Of a DNA stretch of 64,000 nt, positions 45,367 to 56,677 are shown in pieces (position 1 is the stretch's first letter; each line of letters begins with the position of its first letter). A program made the translations under genes and the position numbers. The notes under the pieces are model-generated. The model was not told the DNA's origin. It searched no databases and was given only the letters and a program-made list of their open reading frames with translations. Source of the stretch: Amphibalanus amphitrite (Eukaryota > Arthropoda > Thecostraca > Balanomorpha > Balanidae); contig NW_024881570.1 in NCBI RefSeq assembly GCF_019059575.1, forward strand, positions 620,001-684,000, written 5' to 3'.

Positions 45367-45772
45367 CAGGGTGATTTTTTTTACAGGGCAAAAAGTTTTT
45401 GAGCCTAGAGATACCAAAACATATAACAAACGCGAAAATAGTATATCTACGTGAAAGGAAATTGTTTGTCATTTTGTTTTCAGGACCTTTTAGAGACTTC
45501 TTGGGACTCATTCTGTTGTAAAGTTCCGTGAAAATGTCGCACAACAAAATGTTTTCCCCAAAATCGCCAATTACTCCAGGCTTGCGTGCATTAAAACTGT
45601 GCTCACTTCGAGCACGTTCTGTAAGCCTAAACAGAGCTCAATCTCAGTTTTTGTGTGCAAATGAAATGTCAGAATGTGCTTAGTACAAAGATATACATTT
45701 GCTGTCAGTTGATGTGTTTTCTGGTACCACCATTGCTCTTTACTTTTTGCCCTGTATAAAAAAATCACCTTG
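45367..45772. mobile_element. TA-flanked MITE, 406 bp
   Basis: TA on both flanks; ends CAGGGTGATTTTTTTTACAG and near-complement, extending to GCAAAAAGT/ACTTTTTGC. CAGGG start and TA suggest a Tc1/mariner-type miniature element. No transposase motif was found inside. Confidence 0.75.
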
Positions 45773-45889
45773 TAGATTCACGCTTATCACGTTATGGAGT
45801 TGAAAAATTTGCATTTTGTCAAAGTTTTCCACAAAGGCTTTTTCCAAGGTTACTACAACACACGGCTACATACGGCTTTTTCCTTGGCC

Positions 45890-46793
45890 TTACTCTCGAG
45901 CTCATAGGGGGGTCGATCGCAATGTCTTTCAGTTTTTCACTAGTAACTCGAGCAAAAAGCGGCTGATCGAGACGAAACTTCCAGTATCGTCGAGTTGCTT
46001 AATGGTTCACCTACCCTGAAAATTTCATGACCCTGACCTAAGCGACCTGTGACCTATTTCTCGAGATCATGTTTGGCCGTAATAGCGATTCGGCGTATGT
46101 CGGCTCGCATCCGTGTGTTTCCAGTCTGTTTGTGGTTGTGAACGTTCAAACATGTGAAATGATGTTGGTCCCATGCATTTTGGTGGGTGCCATTCTCACG
46201 TTAAGATCAGGTCAACGTCATTGACCTTTGATGAACTTGTATCACCTTTTCGAGTGTGTTTCTTGAGTAGTTTTCGGAGCTGATTTCGAATTAAAATTAA
46301 AAGGGTTTTAATCCGAATTGATTTCGAATTAAAACCCTTTTGAACAGTTACGAAGTAGTTTTGGTGCCTTCGCAATATGTTACGAAGCTGTCAGTGGTGG
46401 TTGACATCTACCATGGATAGCCGCCAGGACGCCTACGGGTTGACCTGACCTGACCCGACCTGACCTAAATGTATGGAGGCATCATATATGATCAAAACTT
46501 GAGTGAACTTCGTGATCAGCACCCCGAAAACCTTTGACAACCTAACTTCACGAAGTTCTAACAGGTCCCGATTTTTCCGACTTGTGGGTCATTGACGTGA
46601 CCGGGAGGGTCAATCGATGACCCAGGACCTTAGAATTGGGTATCATCAGCTTCCTTTCGTCACTGGCAACACACTCGTTTTTCCGCAAGGCTAGTCTAAA
46701 TCGATCAGGAGCCGAGAGGCAAGGGGTTCGAATGAACCCCCCTCCCCTCCCCCTTTAAACGTTAGACGCTGGCAAAACACCAATGCTGGTTAA
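45890..46793. mobile_element. TTAA element T1, diverged copy
   Basis: Left end TTACTCTCGAGCTCATAGGG and right end CCAATGCTGGTTAA are eroded, but the interior follows other T1 copies block by block. Its receptor-like palindrome is mutated. It is the oldest-looking T1 copy. A local ATTAAAACCC/GGGTTTTAAT palindrome has arisen at 46290-46345. Confidence 0.65.
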
Positions 46794-47105
46794 TCACCAA
46801 TAATAATGGTTAAACACCAATAATGGTTAATCTTAATGAAGTCGTCAATTTACGGGATGTGGCCAATGAAGGGAACATCAATTCCTAAATACAAGTTTAA
46901 ATTTGTGAGCACTGAGGCATAATTCATTTTGGGCTTCAAGTGCTCTTGGCTAATGTATTACACCTTACTTAACGCTCTCATCACCATAAGTAATGCAATG
47001 TTGACCCTTTTATTATGCCGTTCCTGTTGAAGCCATCAGAAATCATGGGTGCTCTTTGTTGAAATAACAAGCATATAAACGATATCGAAAGTTTCTAGTG
47101 AATAT

Positions 47106-47249
47106 ATATATTGAGACGGGTTACACAGCACATTGGGTGGACGCGTTTCGTCTAAATGACTTTTTCGACACTCTCTCGGAAATTAAAACAATACAAACAC
47201 AAACAATACAATTTCCGAGAGGGTGTCGAAAAAGTCATTTAGACGAAAC
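47106..47249. repeat. Foldback insertion between 15-bp direct repeats
   Basis: Arms 47145-47184 and 47210-47249 are near-perfect 40-bp inverted repeats. The whole is bracketed by GTTTCTAGTGAATAT at 47091-47105 and 47250-47264. A 15-bp duplication is longer than usual for DNA transposons. Confidence 0.7.
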
Positions 47250-47286
47250 GTTTCTAGTGAATATTACGATTACTTACTAGATATTA

Positions 47287-47550
47287 GCCGTTTTCACGAC
47301 GGGCTATCTGGCGAATGCACCTAATTTGACCAAATCTGCACCTAATCTCTTTTATAGCGAATATCTTCATTTTATGAATTTATTTCAGTGTTTTAATCAA
47401 TGGTACTCTCTGATAATATGACAAAGCAGGCATATACGCAATTAGCGTAACCCTAGCTGATAGCTACTAAGAGATACACTGAACCTAATTTGACCAAATC
47501 TGCACCTAACCTGCACCAAATGTGTACCAGATGGCCGTCGTGAAAACGGC
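47287..47550. mobile_element. TA-flanked MITE, 264 bp
   Basis: TA flanks; ends GCCGTTTTCACGACGG and CCGTCGTGAAAACGGC. The word CCTAATTTGACCAAATCTGC occurs twice inside. Non-coding. Confidence 0.75.
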
Positions 47551-47552
47551 TA

Positions 47553-48963
47553 TTGTTTTTAATTACATTCAAGCAAACACTTTGTATTTACAAAGAAATG
47601 CAGTGAACTAGTTATTTGGGCTGCACACAAGTGCCTTCATTTATCATTAAAGATCTACAAAAACTAATAACCTCTGGCAAATGGCCATTGCAAAAACCTT
47701 GCCAAGCTTGAATCACTGCAGTGATTGTGTGTGAAAGTGTCAGATCGAATTGCATTCAAGAGTGCAAGTAATGCAAGCTCCCGGAAATATCAGCCCAGCT
47801 CGCAATGCTTACCTATTGTTTTGCAATATTAAATGACTCTGCAATATGTGCTGCGGTGATGTTTAATTAAAAACAGTGATCGTGACGGGCGAATTGAGCC
47901 GCTGCCGCTGCGTTTCCCTGTTTCTACCGAGTCTGACTCGCATCATGAGCAATCGGCCACTGATACAATCACGGCAAACGATAGTCATAAGTGGGTCACT
48001 GCGTTATTATAAGCGCCGGGGGTGCGACAGAGACACCTGCCCTGTTTCATAACGCATCCAGAGATACACGTTCAGTGTTGACATTGAAGTGTCGTCGCCT
48101 CGAAGACCGGACGCCACATCTGTAGTTGATATCCTTCAAACTGACCGGTCGGTCCGGTCGATATAAGCCGATTCTCCCCCGCTGCACTTTTTGATACGTG
48201 TTTATAGAGCGCAGCTGTCGGATCCGTGGCCTGCTGGTGTGTAGGATCTAGGGCTGCGAGCGACCGACCCCTCAGCTGTCGGCAGACGTCACGTGATTCC
48301 CGGAACAGGCGCCAATGCCCGGCCGGCCAGTCGAGTGATAAACACAGCGGCTCTACCAGATTCCGCCGGGACGACCCGCCGAGCTTCTGTGAAAACTGGC
48401 GAGTGAGAGCCAGCGCTGCCGGCTCTGTGAGCTGTGCCACAGACGAGTCGAGTGGACGCGGTTGGCTGTGGTGTAGTGTTTGCGGTAGATTCAGCGGTGG
48501 CTTGTGTCTACGACAGTGACTATAGTAGTGCTAACGGGGGAATAGTTGGTGGCTACCGCAGTGACTTACCTAAGTGACCACGACGGTGGACTGTGGTGAC
48601 TTCAGCATCGACTATTGTTTACTCTTGGTGGTCATGCCCAGTAAATAATGAAACCGTTACGAATAGTGTTTGTGACCTTGACTAGAGTAGCCTACGAGCG
48701 TCCATGACCGGTGGCAAATACGGTCATCACTGCTTGTGCCTACGGCCTATAAGTGTGACTTTCAGTGCCTATCATTGTGTACGTGTGACAGCGGCTGTTC
48801 TGACTGAGGCAGTTACCTGGTCGTTATTGTGTAGCGCAGTCTGTGTATGGTTCATTGAACTGATTGCACAGGGTGTTGGGACCACCGAGGACTGGGCGGC
48901 ATCCAACTTCTCTGTTATCCACTCAGTCGACCGGGGCCTGTCTGAGCTGCCCCGCCGGTCACT
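47553..48963. other. Upstream region of clip protease 3
   Basis: AT-rich to about 47870, GC-rich after. TATA-like runs occur near 48005, 48160 and 48196, but none can be tied to a start site. A 705-bp frame overlapping the gene start in another phase (48704-49408) has biased composition and no domain. Confidence 0.35.
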
Positions 48964-50145
48964 ATGCGCCCGCCACCCGCGCTGGTATCAGTGTGGCTGC
49001 TGGCCGTGGCCGTGTGCGCTGACAGCGGCCAGCGGGCCCACACCCGGGCACCGTCCAACTGCCGGGACCACGCCGGTCGGCCGGGTGTGTGCGGCACCGT
49101 CCACGACTGCCCGCCGCTGCTGGCACTCGTCTCCAACGGCCGCCGCCCCAGTGCCGAGGAGGTCTCCCAGCTGCGCCGCAGCCAGTGCAGGGTACCCGGC
49201 GGCAGCCGCAGGCGAGTGCTGCTCTGCTGCGCCCTGCCGCCACCACCCCCTCCTCCGGCGGCGCCCGAGGAGCCGTTCGACGGCGAGCCCGAGGAGCACC
49301 CCAACCGGCGTCTGCTGGAGCGGGGCGAGCCGTGCGGCTCCTCTCTGGTGCCGCGCATCACCGGCGGGAAGGAGGTGCGGCACGGCCAGCACCCGTGGAT
49401 GGCGCTGATCGGCTACCGGCACGCGGAGACGGGCCGCGTCAGCTACCGGTGCGGCGGCGCGCTCATCGGCCGGCGGCACGTGCTGACCGCGGCGCACTGC
49501 CTGGTCAGCCTGCCGGCCCAGCTGCGACTCGACTCGGTCCGGCTGGGCGACCACAACCTGTCGCGGCCCACCGACTGCGCGCGCGCTCCCGACGGCCGAC
49601 CGGTGTGCGGCGTGCCACAGGAGTTCCGTATCGCCGCCCTCTTCATCCACAGCGACTACAACAAGCCCAGCGCGCGGCTCAACGACATCGCGCTGCTCAA
49701 GCTCGACCGGCCCGTGGTGGAGGACAACTTTGTCGGCAAGATTTGTCTGCCGTTCGACTCGGCCCGCCATCGCAACTACACGGGTGTCGGTCTGTCCGCG
49801 GTGGGGTTCGGCAGCGTGGGCCCGGGCCGCGACTCTCCTTCCAGTGAGGTGCTGCTGGAGGTGGTGCTGCCGGGCGTGGACCAGCAGCGGTGCGCGGCCG
49901 CCGTGCGCCGGCTGGGCGGCCTGCTCGGGCCGCGTCAGATGTGTGCCGGAGGGGAGCCCGGCCGGGACGTCTGTTTCGGCGACTCGGGCGCGCCGCTGGT
50001 GGCCGACCCCGGGCCCGGTGAGCTGGCGCCCACCCTGGTCGGACTCGTGGCCTACGGGGCGCGGCTCTGCGACGGCGCCGTGCCCGGTGTCTTCACGCGC
50101 GTCTCCTCCTACCTGAACTGGATCCTGGACAGGATCGATGACTGA
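48964..50145 (+). CDS. Clip-domain serine protease 3, intronless
   Basis: 393 residues. Signal peptide ~1-19; clip domain with six cysteines (C33, C43, C49, C75, C88, C89); proline/acid-rich linker 91-118; protease domain after a canonical activation site R131 before ITGG. Triad H178, D241, S341. D335 predicts trypsin-like specificity. Oddity: the motif around the serine is GDSGAP, with Ala343 in place of the usual second glycine. Extra cysteines C205 and C215 form the loop seen in arthropod clip proteases that activate prophenoloxidase, clotting or Toll cascades, the likely type of role. One GC-rich exon. The downstream gene 51187-52308 faces it and is a paralogue (shared NDIALLKLDRPV/NDIALIKLDRPV, NFVGKICLPF/DFVGKICLPF). 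Start: first Met, directly followed by the signal peptide. Confidence 0.93.
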   Translation: MRPPPALVSVWLLAVAVCADSGQRAHTRAPSNCRDHAGRPGVCGTVHDCPPLLALVSNGRRPSAEEVSQLRRSQCRVPGGSRRRVLLCCALPPPPPPPAAPEEPFDGEPEEHPNRRLLERGEPCGSSLVPRITGGKEVRHGQHPWMALIGYRHAETGRVSYRCGGALIGRRHVLTAAHCLVSLPAQLRLDSVRLGDHNLSRPTDCARAPDGRPVCGVPQEFRIAALFIHSDYNKPSARLNDIALLKLDRPVVEDNFVGKICLPFDSARHRNYTGVGLSAVGFGSVGPGRDSPSSEVLLEVVLPGVDQQRCAAAVRRLGGLLGPRQMCAGGEPGRDVCFGDSGAPLVADPGPGELAPTLVGLVAYGARLCDGAVPGVFTRVSSYLNWILDRIDD

Positions 50146-51186
50146 GCCGCCCTCGGCGAGCGTCCCACCTGACCGCTAGTGTGAGACGCTATGCGTTCTG
50201 CGTGTGCTATGTGGTAGCTTACGGTGATAATGCCGATAATTGTGGTAATCGTAACAATATTTCGGTAGGAGCATGACCCACGCAGGAGTCGCTTGAGTGG
50301 CAGTGGCTTGTCGAATGCTCTGTGCCTACAGCTGAAATATAATGCACTGCATCCGAATAAGCGGATGATCCTCCATGTTGAATATATGTAGGTAGGTACT
50401 TCTGTTCGTAAAGCAGGCAAAATGCTTCATAAAATTTTTTAAGTGACGCCGGGCGGAGATGATCAGGTAGGTGCTACCTTGATAAATGATTTACACTTTT
50501 ATGTGGGAATTGAATTCATTTTCTTTTGTCGAGCCATAGTATCTATTCCGATGCGTGAATAGATTTAAACGTACCTACTTAAATGCGATCGCGTTGATGT
50601 GACTAATGTCGCTTTTACGATATGTAGCCCAATGGTTTCAATTGCTACTATTTGATTAAGCAAATCGTATTACTTTCAAAACCTTTCATAGACTTTTTAT
50701 CATCTGATTTAAAAAGCTGTTGTTATTGCTCGATAAGCAGCATAAGTTAAATTGATTGTATGACTTACATGTGTTCAGTAGCGCCAATCGCCAGGTGGGC
50801 AACAAGGAATCGCTTCAGTATTGAACATTTTTCAGATGGTTTGAATTGAGCCAGTCTTTCTCGCATGCTGAGGCCATGAAACTACTAATTGGCGATAAAT
50901 CCTACCTACATACACTGCTGTTGTCAAAGTGCAACAAGAGACAAGCTTTACATATGTTCTTTAGTTCTGTGGAACTTGTCTTTTCCGCTAACAGATGAGC
51001 AGCAGTTGTCACAATGTATTTAGCACCACAACACGTCCGCTTGTGTGCAGCTCTTATACCTGCTATTTAACCAAAGAACCCGTGTTCCACTCTTATGCCT
51101 GACCAAACGTAGCACAGATTCTACTCGATAAACAAAGACGGAAGAGCAAGGCCTTCCACTATCATCACGACGGCGAAACGTTCAGT
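50146..51186. other. Spacer between convergent clip proteases
   Basis: AT-rich ~1 kb holding the 3' flanks of both genes. No repeats with clear ends and no other gene. Confidence 0.5.
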
Positions 51187-52308
51187 TCAGTCCAGCCTGT
51201 CCAGAATCCAGTTGAGGTACTCGGAGACCCTCGTGTTGACGCTGGGCACACCGCCCTCGCCGCAGCGCACCGCCCCGAACGACACCACGCCCACCAGGCT
51301 GTAGGGCGGCCCGGTGGGTGTTGGAGCGATCAGCGGGCCGCCTGAGTCGCCGTCACACGAGTCGCGGCCGTCCTCGCCGCCGGCACATATCTGCTTATCG
51401 GTGATGACGCCTTTGTTCCTGGTGATGACGTCGCTGCAGACTCTCTGGTCCACGCCGGGCAGCCTCACCTCCATCAACACCTGGCTGGAGGGCGAGCTGG
51501 AGCTGGGGCCCAGCCGACCGTAGCCAGCCGCCGTCAGGTTCACGCCCGTGTAGTCGCGGTGTCCTGCTATACCAAACGGTAGGCAGATCTTGCCGACAAA
51601 GTCGTCCTCCAGCACGGGACGGTCCAGCTTGATCAGCGCGATGTCGTTACTCGAGTTGATCCTGCTGTATCCCTCGTGGAAGAGGCTGGCATTGATGCGG
51701 AAGTTCTGCGGGTGGTTGCAGATTGGTGAGCCGTCCGCCCTCTGCTGACAATCCTCGCGCGAGGTGAGGTCGTGCTCTCCGAGCCGGACGAACATGAGCT
51801 CCGCGTCGCCCAGGTCGGTGACGCAGTGCGCCGCCGTCAGCACGTGCTGCTGGCTGATGAGCGCGCCGCCACAGCCGGGGCGGATGCTACCGGTGATCAG
51901 GTCGCGGTAAAACAGCACCGCCATCCACGGGTGCTTGCCGATGGGCACCTCGTCTCCGCCGCGGATTCGCTGGTGCACGATTGTGCCGCACAGTTTGCCC
52001 TGCTCCACCAGGTGCTTGTTGGGGTGGTCCTCCGGAGGTGGCTGGGACGATGACGGTGCGCAGCAGATGTGCACTCGAGTCTTCGTCCGGCCGCAAACAC
52101 TCTTCTTGAGGAAGTTGAACTCGATGGGCGTCGGTCGTCGGCCGGCTTCGACTATCCAGCTGAGGCCGTCACACTCTTCGATGGAGCCGCACGTTCCCGT
52201 TCGATTTCTGGCGTCACGACACTCGAGTTCGCTCTGCCGTTTGAGTCTGCCGGCAGAGACGACCGCCGCCAGGGCACAGGCCGTCACCAGGACATCCAGT
52301 ATCCTCAT
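51187..52308 (-). CDS. Clip-domain serine protease 4, intronless
   Basis: 373 residues. Signal peptide ~1-19; clip domain C30, C40, C46, C72, C82, C83; short linker; activation site R114 before IRGG; triad H161, D222, S322 in a normal GDSGGP; pocket Asp316 predicts cleavage after Arg/Lys. Cysteines C187 and C197 flank the same extra loop as in gene 3. The activating cleavage follows an arginine, so an upstream trypsin-like protease, such as another clip protease, could switch it on. The pair probably arose by inverted duplication; gene 4 keeps the standard active site while gene 3 has GDSGAP. One exon; a TATA-like box lies about 140 bp upstream of the start. Confidence 0.94.
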   Translation of the reverse strand: MRILDVLVTACALAAVVSAGRLKRQSELECRDARNRTGTCGSIEECDGLSWIVEAGRRPTPIEFNFLKKSVCGRTKTRVHICCAPSSSQPPPEDHPNKHLVEQGKLCGTIVHQRIRGGDEVPIGKHPWMAVLFYRDLITGSIRPGCGGALISQQHVLTAAHCVTDLGDAELMFVRLGEHDLTSREDCQQRADGSPICNHPQNFRINASLFHEGYSRINSSNDIALIKLDRPVLEDDFVGKICLPFGIAGHRDYTGVNLTAAGYGRLGPSSSSPSSQVLMEVRLPGVDQRVCSDVITRNKGVITDKQICAGGEDGRDSCDGDSGGPLIAPTPTGPPYSLVGVVSFGAVRCGEGGVPSVNTRVSEYLNWILDRLD

Positions 52309-52448
52309 GGCGGACGGCGGAGGGCCAGGAGGGGACCCGGACGGAGTGCGACTCTGACCGGGCAGCGACGGTGACCGGTCTCCTCACCAGCGAGCCCGAG
52401 CACTGCGATCGTCGACTGGGGCACGCCGGACACCGCCCGCCCACTGAT

Positions 52449-52456
52449 CTTATAAA
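52449..52456 (-). promoter_or_regulatory. TATA box candidate for clip protease 4
   Basis: Minus strand TTTATAAG at the expected distance (about 140 bp) from the start codon at 52308, in an otherwise GC-rich stretch. Start site inferred, not seen. Confidence 0.5.
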
Positions 52457-52837
52457 CAGTGCACCCGGGCCCCGCGCGGCCCAGCAGCAGCGCAAACTCT
52501 GGAAAGCACAGAGGCCGCCCGGCTCTGGGCCAAATATCCAGCGTAGTCCGGCGTTTGACGTCACCCTCTCCCCAGCCTGAGTGACGACTGCCTGGGTGAC
52601 TGAGTGACGGAATGTCAGGACCGCTTGGGACGCTGTCCAATGACCAGTGTCCGGCCATTGCACTGCTCAGATACGCAAGGCTTGACATTCAGTGCTTCCA
52701 AATATTTACGACCTTTAAAGCTAATAAAAATTGCGCATTATAAATGTATGTACATTTCAATACATTTCGACTTAAGGTTGTTGATACGCTTAACCGATGT
52801 CTTTTATTATTATCCGTAGCATCCGGCTACATTGTTG

Positions 52838-53191
52838 AACTTAGGTAAAATCTTAGAGCAACACTCAGAAAGACCTTTAAAAGAGCTATCGTATGCACTT
52901 CTTTGCTGCGCTGTTGCTCTTTTGGTTCCAGACTTATGCTCTGATTTGTGAAAAGTTGTCAAAATCGGGAACAAGAATTCGTGAACCTTTGGTGACCTCC
53001 AGCGACCTCAGCGATGACCTGATAAAAAATGATCGCTATAATTCTGAAAGAGATTATGGCAAACTATCTATTTATTTTTAACGCGTCTTTCTACATAGCT
53101 TGCTTACTTCCCGAGATAACCTGGTGTGGCCAAAAAGGTCCCCTTTCACCATGGCGAAGTTTGCTTAGAGGCCCTCCCGGGCGCGGGTTAA
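52838..53191. mobile_element. TTAA element T4, right half
   Basis: Matches 9020-9382. Right end CTCCCGGGCGCGGG then TTAA (53188-53191), which is shared with the next element. Confidence 0.65.
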
Positions 53192-54225
53192 CCCTCGCCG
53201 GACCTATTGGTTTTCTACATACGCGCCGGCCGAGGGGGGGGGGCGGGTACGACCCCCCCCCCTCGCCGTTTCGCCCCTGGTGGAGCTAGCGCGTCGCGGA
53301 AAAAACGAGCGTGTGCGCCGTTACGAGACGCAGAGATTGGTACCCGATTTTAAGATCCTAGGTCAACCGGTGACCTCTGAGGTCAGGTCAAGTGCCCCAA
53401 GGTACGGTTCAGTTTTTGGTGAATAACTTCGCAAAAAACGGCCGCAGAGCGCCGATTTTGGCAGCATCATGTTCGTCTCGCTCAGGCGCGTCGAATGATA
53501 TACTTTTTGTCCGGGTCAGGTCAACTTGGGGTGTTGACCTCAGGTCAAGGTCAGGTCAGCACCCCCAGGTCACGAAGTTGGTCGAAAGAGGTCATGTTGC
53601 ATATCATTCGATTCGGCAGGCCTTCCTGAGTCCATTGGTGACTTTCCCAACTCGCTAGCTCAATTTGATCAAGAGTTATTGACGAAAAACTAATATGACC
53701 TTGATGACGTCATAAATGACGTCACGCAAGGTCAACATTGCAAAAGTGACGCATCTAACCTTGCAAGGAGTGCATCAAATCACGATTCTGTGTGCTTGAG
53801 ATAGTTGGAGATCGTTCCCGGCTCCAGAATAGCAGTTTGAATTTTTCCCCATTGACTTATAATGGTGAGGTCACGAAAATGACCTGACCTCATATGACGT
53901 TTAGGAAAAAACCGAGATATACAAGTTGTGGGACTCATAATGGATACTAGATCCTGCAAGTTTCATTTCCCTGTGACATCTCCTCTGGCAGTGAGGGCGT
54001 TGCGAAGTTGCGACATCTGAAGACCGTGCAGAGGTTCACTTATGACGTCATAGGTCAGTGACCTGACTTGACCCAAAAATGCGGTTGGTGTCAAAAGATC
54101 CGGCTTGGATCAAAGATCAGATATGCCAAGTTTCAGCTCTCTATCGCCAGCGTGTTCGGAGCTATCGCGAAAAAAAACCTAGGGGGGGCGGCACCCGCCC
54201 CCCCCCCTCGGCCGGCGAGGGTTAA
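53188..54225. mobile_element. TTAA element, T1-like ends (T1c), complete
   Basis: Ends CCCTCGCCGG and CCGGCGAGGG in TTAA sites; G-run/C-run hairpins at 53234-53263 and 54181-54208. AGGTCA-rich interior differs from T1 and T3 though several phrases (CCCCATTGACTTATAATGG) recur in T3. Confidence 0.82.
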
Positions 54226-54821
54226 CGAACCCCACGCGTTTTACGCATATTTGTGGTCTGCTGCAGATTGATACGTGACTATAGAAAATATCTTAGTTAC
54301 ATAAGGTGTTGGATAGTTTATATCCCATTGATGCTCATGTGCAAAATAACGTAGTTCATCATTCATGAAGGTTTGTGTTGAAACTCCTGCGCCGGGAATT
54401 CCAAAAGCTGAGTTACGATGTTTTGCCGCTGGTCGTATGTAAGTACCTACACCTATTGACATTCAGTCCACTCATCATATGGAATAGAGAATTCAACCAC
54501 AATTATTTTAGTTAACTTTTGTTTCCCCATCGCTTGACCGTTTGATTCTTCAGCGCAGTTGCTGCAACTACAAAAGTTGTAACTTGTAGGTGCCTTAAGT
54601 GGGTCGGAAATGCCACGATTGCACCACGCGTGGGACTACCGATTGTGGTACGCTAGCTACACTCAATACATAGACGGATATCCCTGTTATACATCTCGTT
54701 GATAAAAATACCGGTGTTATGCAGGCTCAAGACGATTTCGCTCTGCAGACGGTACTATTACCTGCTTTTGCTGGTTTGGTCTGTTTATGCATGGCAGTAT
54801 CAAAAACGTTACGCCTGTATC
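54226..54821. other. Spacer without recognised gene
   Basis: AT-rich, no domain-bearing frame and no clear repeat ends. Confidence 0.4.
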
Positions 54822-55811
54822 TTAACCCTATTCCTGGCGGGCTCCGCCGGGACAAGAAACTGGCGGGGGGGGGGCGATTCGGCCCCCCCTGAGATCTCGA
54901 GAACGAAGCAAGATAGCGACAAGCGGTAAACGGCATCGGATACGCATGGACAAGGTCTACAATTTTTACAAAGGTCATTTTCAGGTCAGGTCAAAGATGA
55001 CGTCACAGGGGTCGAAAAAGTCAAAATGGCGGCGCTAGATATGGAGAGAGTTTTTCTCGAATAACTTTCGAATTAGTCAAGATAGGAACAAACTAAGGGC
55101 ATCATCGTGATCCTCTCGTCAATCCGCATCGAATGATATATATGTTGACCTCGAAAGGTCAAGGTCAAAGGTTGACCTCAGGTCACGTGACCTCGAGGTC
55201 ATCATGTATATCATTCGATGCGTCTTGACGAGCTGAACACAATGAGACCATCCATGCGTCTGTACCTTGTTCCTGTACGGAGTTATTGGCCAAAAACCTT
55301 TGGTGACCTTTGATGACGTCACATGACCTCACAGCTGCCCAACAGCAAAACAGACCTCAAGGTAGTGAAGGTTGATCGTATATGAAGTCATGTATGGTAT
55401 ATGGGGCCATTCCGACCCGTTTTAGTGGTAAAAACAGGGAGTTGATTTTTCCCCCATTGACTTATAATGGGGAGGTCGCGAAACTGACCTGACCTTAGGT
55501 CACCGATATCAAAATTCCGAGATATACAAATTGCACATACTGGTACCCTAACTAAAGCCTGAAGAGAAGAAATTGATCGGTCAAAAACTCTAGCTCTGGC
55601 GTGATTGCAAACTTTTCTGAGGTAGGGTCACCAAACCGCCTCTGGTGACCTGACCTGAAGTCAGATCAACTCAAAATTTTCAGACCTGTTGCGTAGAAGC
55701 CTTTTTAGGAAAAGTCAGAAAATTTGAGCTTCCTAGCTCAACGCGTTTGGGAGAAATAACCAAAAAACCTCAGGGGGGCTCCTGAGGCCCCCCCGCCAGG
55801 AATAGGGTTAA
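54822..55811. mobile_element. TTAA element T3b, chimeric ends
   Basis: Ends CCCTATTCCTGGCGGG and complement, unlike T3, yet the interior from about 54889 to 55540 follows T3 (reversed relative to 13038) including AGGTCACGTGACCT at 55180-55193. Beyond 55540 the sequence is new. The right TTAA is shared with the next element. Confidence 0.85.
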
Positions 55812-56677
55812 AGGTAGTGTGCCACCTTTGAAAGATTTCCCGTTTTATTTTTCCTAGGATAAGAAGCTTCTGTTTTTACCTAATATCGCAAAAAAAAATC
55901 AAAAATGGGCCTGGAATAGTGCCTTTTTCGCCTAAAAGTTTATCGGTTTTTAGATATGTATAACAACTGTAGTGGGCTCACCTGCAAACAGGCGTCGGGC
56001 AACAATCGCGAATGCGGCGCACTTGTGACAATAAGCAAAGGTCATTATAGTGTTACGACCATACGACGTACGGGAATGAGTTATCAGCTGTCTAATCGTA
56101 GACAACACAATGTCGAGCCTTAAACTGTAAGCCTGTATTGGTATTGTTTCTTAAATTTGGCTGTCGAACATTAATTTGTGGTTTGAAATATGATTTTATG
56201 TAAAATAATTGATATGAAACAGCCGTCTCTTAAGTTATGACCCCATTACACCACACGCAAGTGGCAGAAATGACAATGATCAGCTGACGCATTTTTCTTG
56301 GCCGAAGTCAGAGCGCGCGGCGCGACGCACCACGCGTATTTGGAAATTCCGACCTCGACGAGCATCAGAAGCCACCTAACAGGCGTGTTCGAAACCGCAG
56401 GAGATGATGATGAACGGGTTTATCGAAACTTGATTGGATGAGCCTATCGGTAATAGCGATTTTAGTGTGTGCATTTATTGTTCATAGTGGTGTGAAATGT
56501 GGTTGGGGTACGACCGACAACCCGTCGGGGCGAATTTCGCACTGGGGTACTCAAAATTTGAAGAATTTAAGACGTTTCCATGAGTTTTGAAGGTATGGAT
56601 AAGTTCTAAAAATCCGGTTCTCCTTATCCGGGTCATTAACTCCATATGGTCCAAGAAAGCTGGCACACTACCTTTAA
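55808..56677. mobile_element. Kolobok-like TTAA element, complete, 870 bp
   Basis: Ends AAGGTAGTGTGCCACCTTT and near-complement AAAGCTGGCACACTACCTT... in TTAA sites at both edges; both TTAAs are shared with neighbours. A second copy begins at 60316 and continues past the window end. No coding sequence was recognised. Confidence 0.8.

Noticed and set aside
48704-49847. Long frames overlapping clip protease 3 in other phases and on the minus strand
   Set aside because: GC-rich composition keeps alternative frames open; they are Arg/Pro/Ala-rich without domains.
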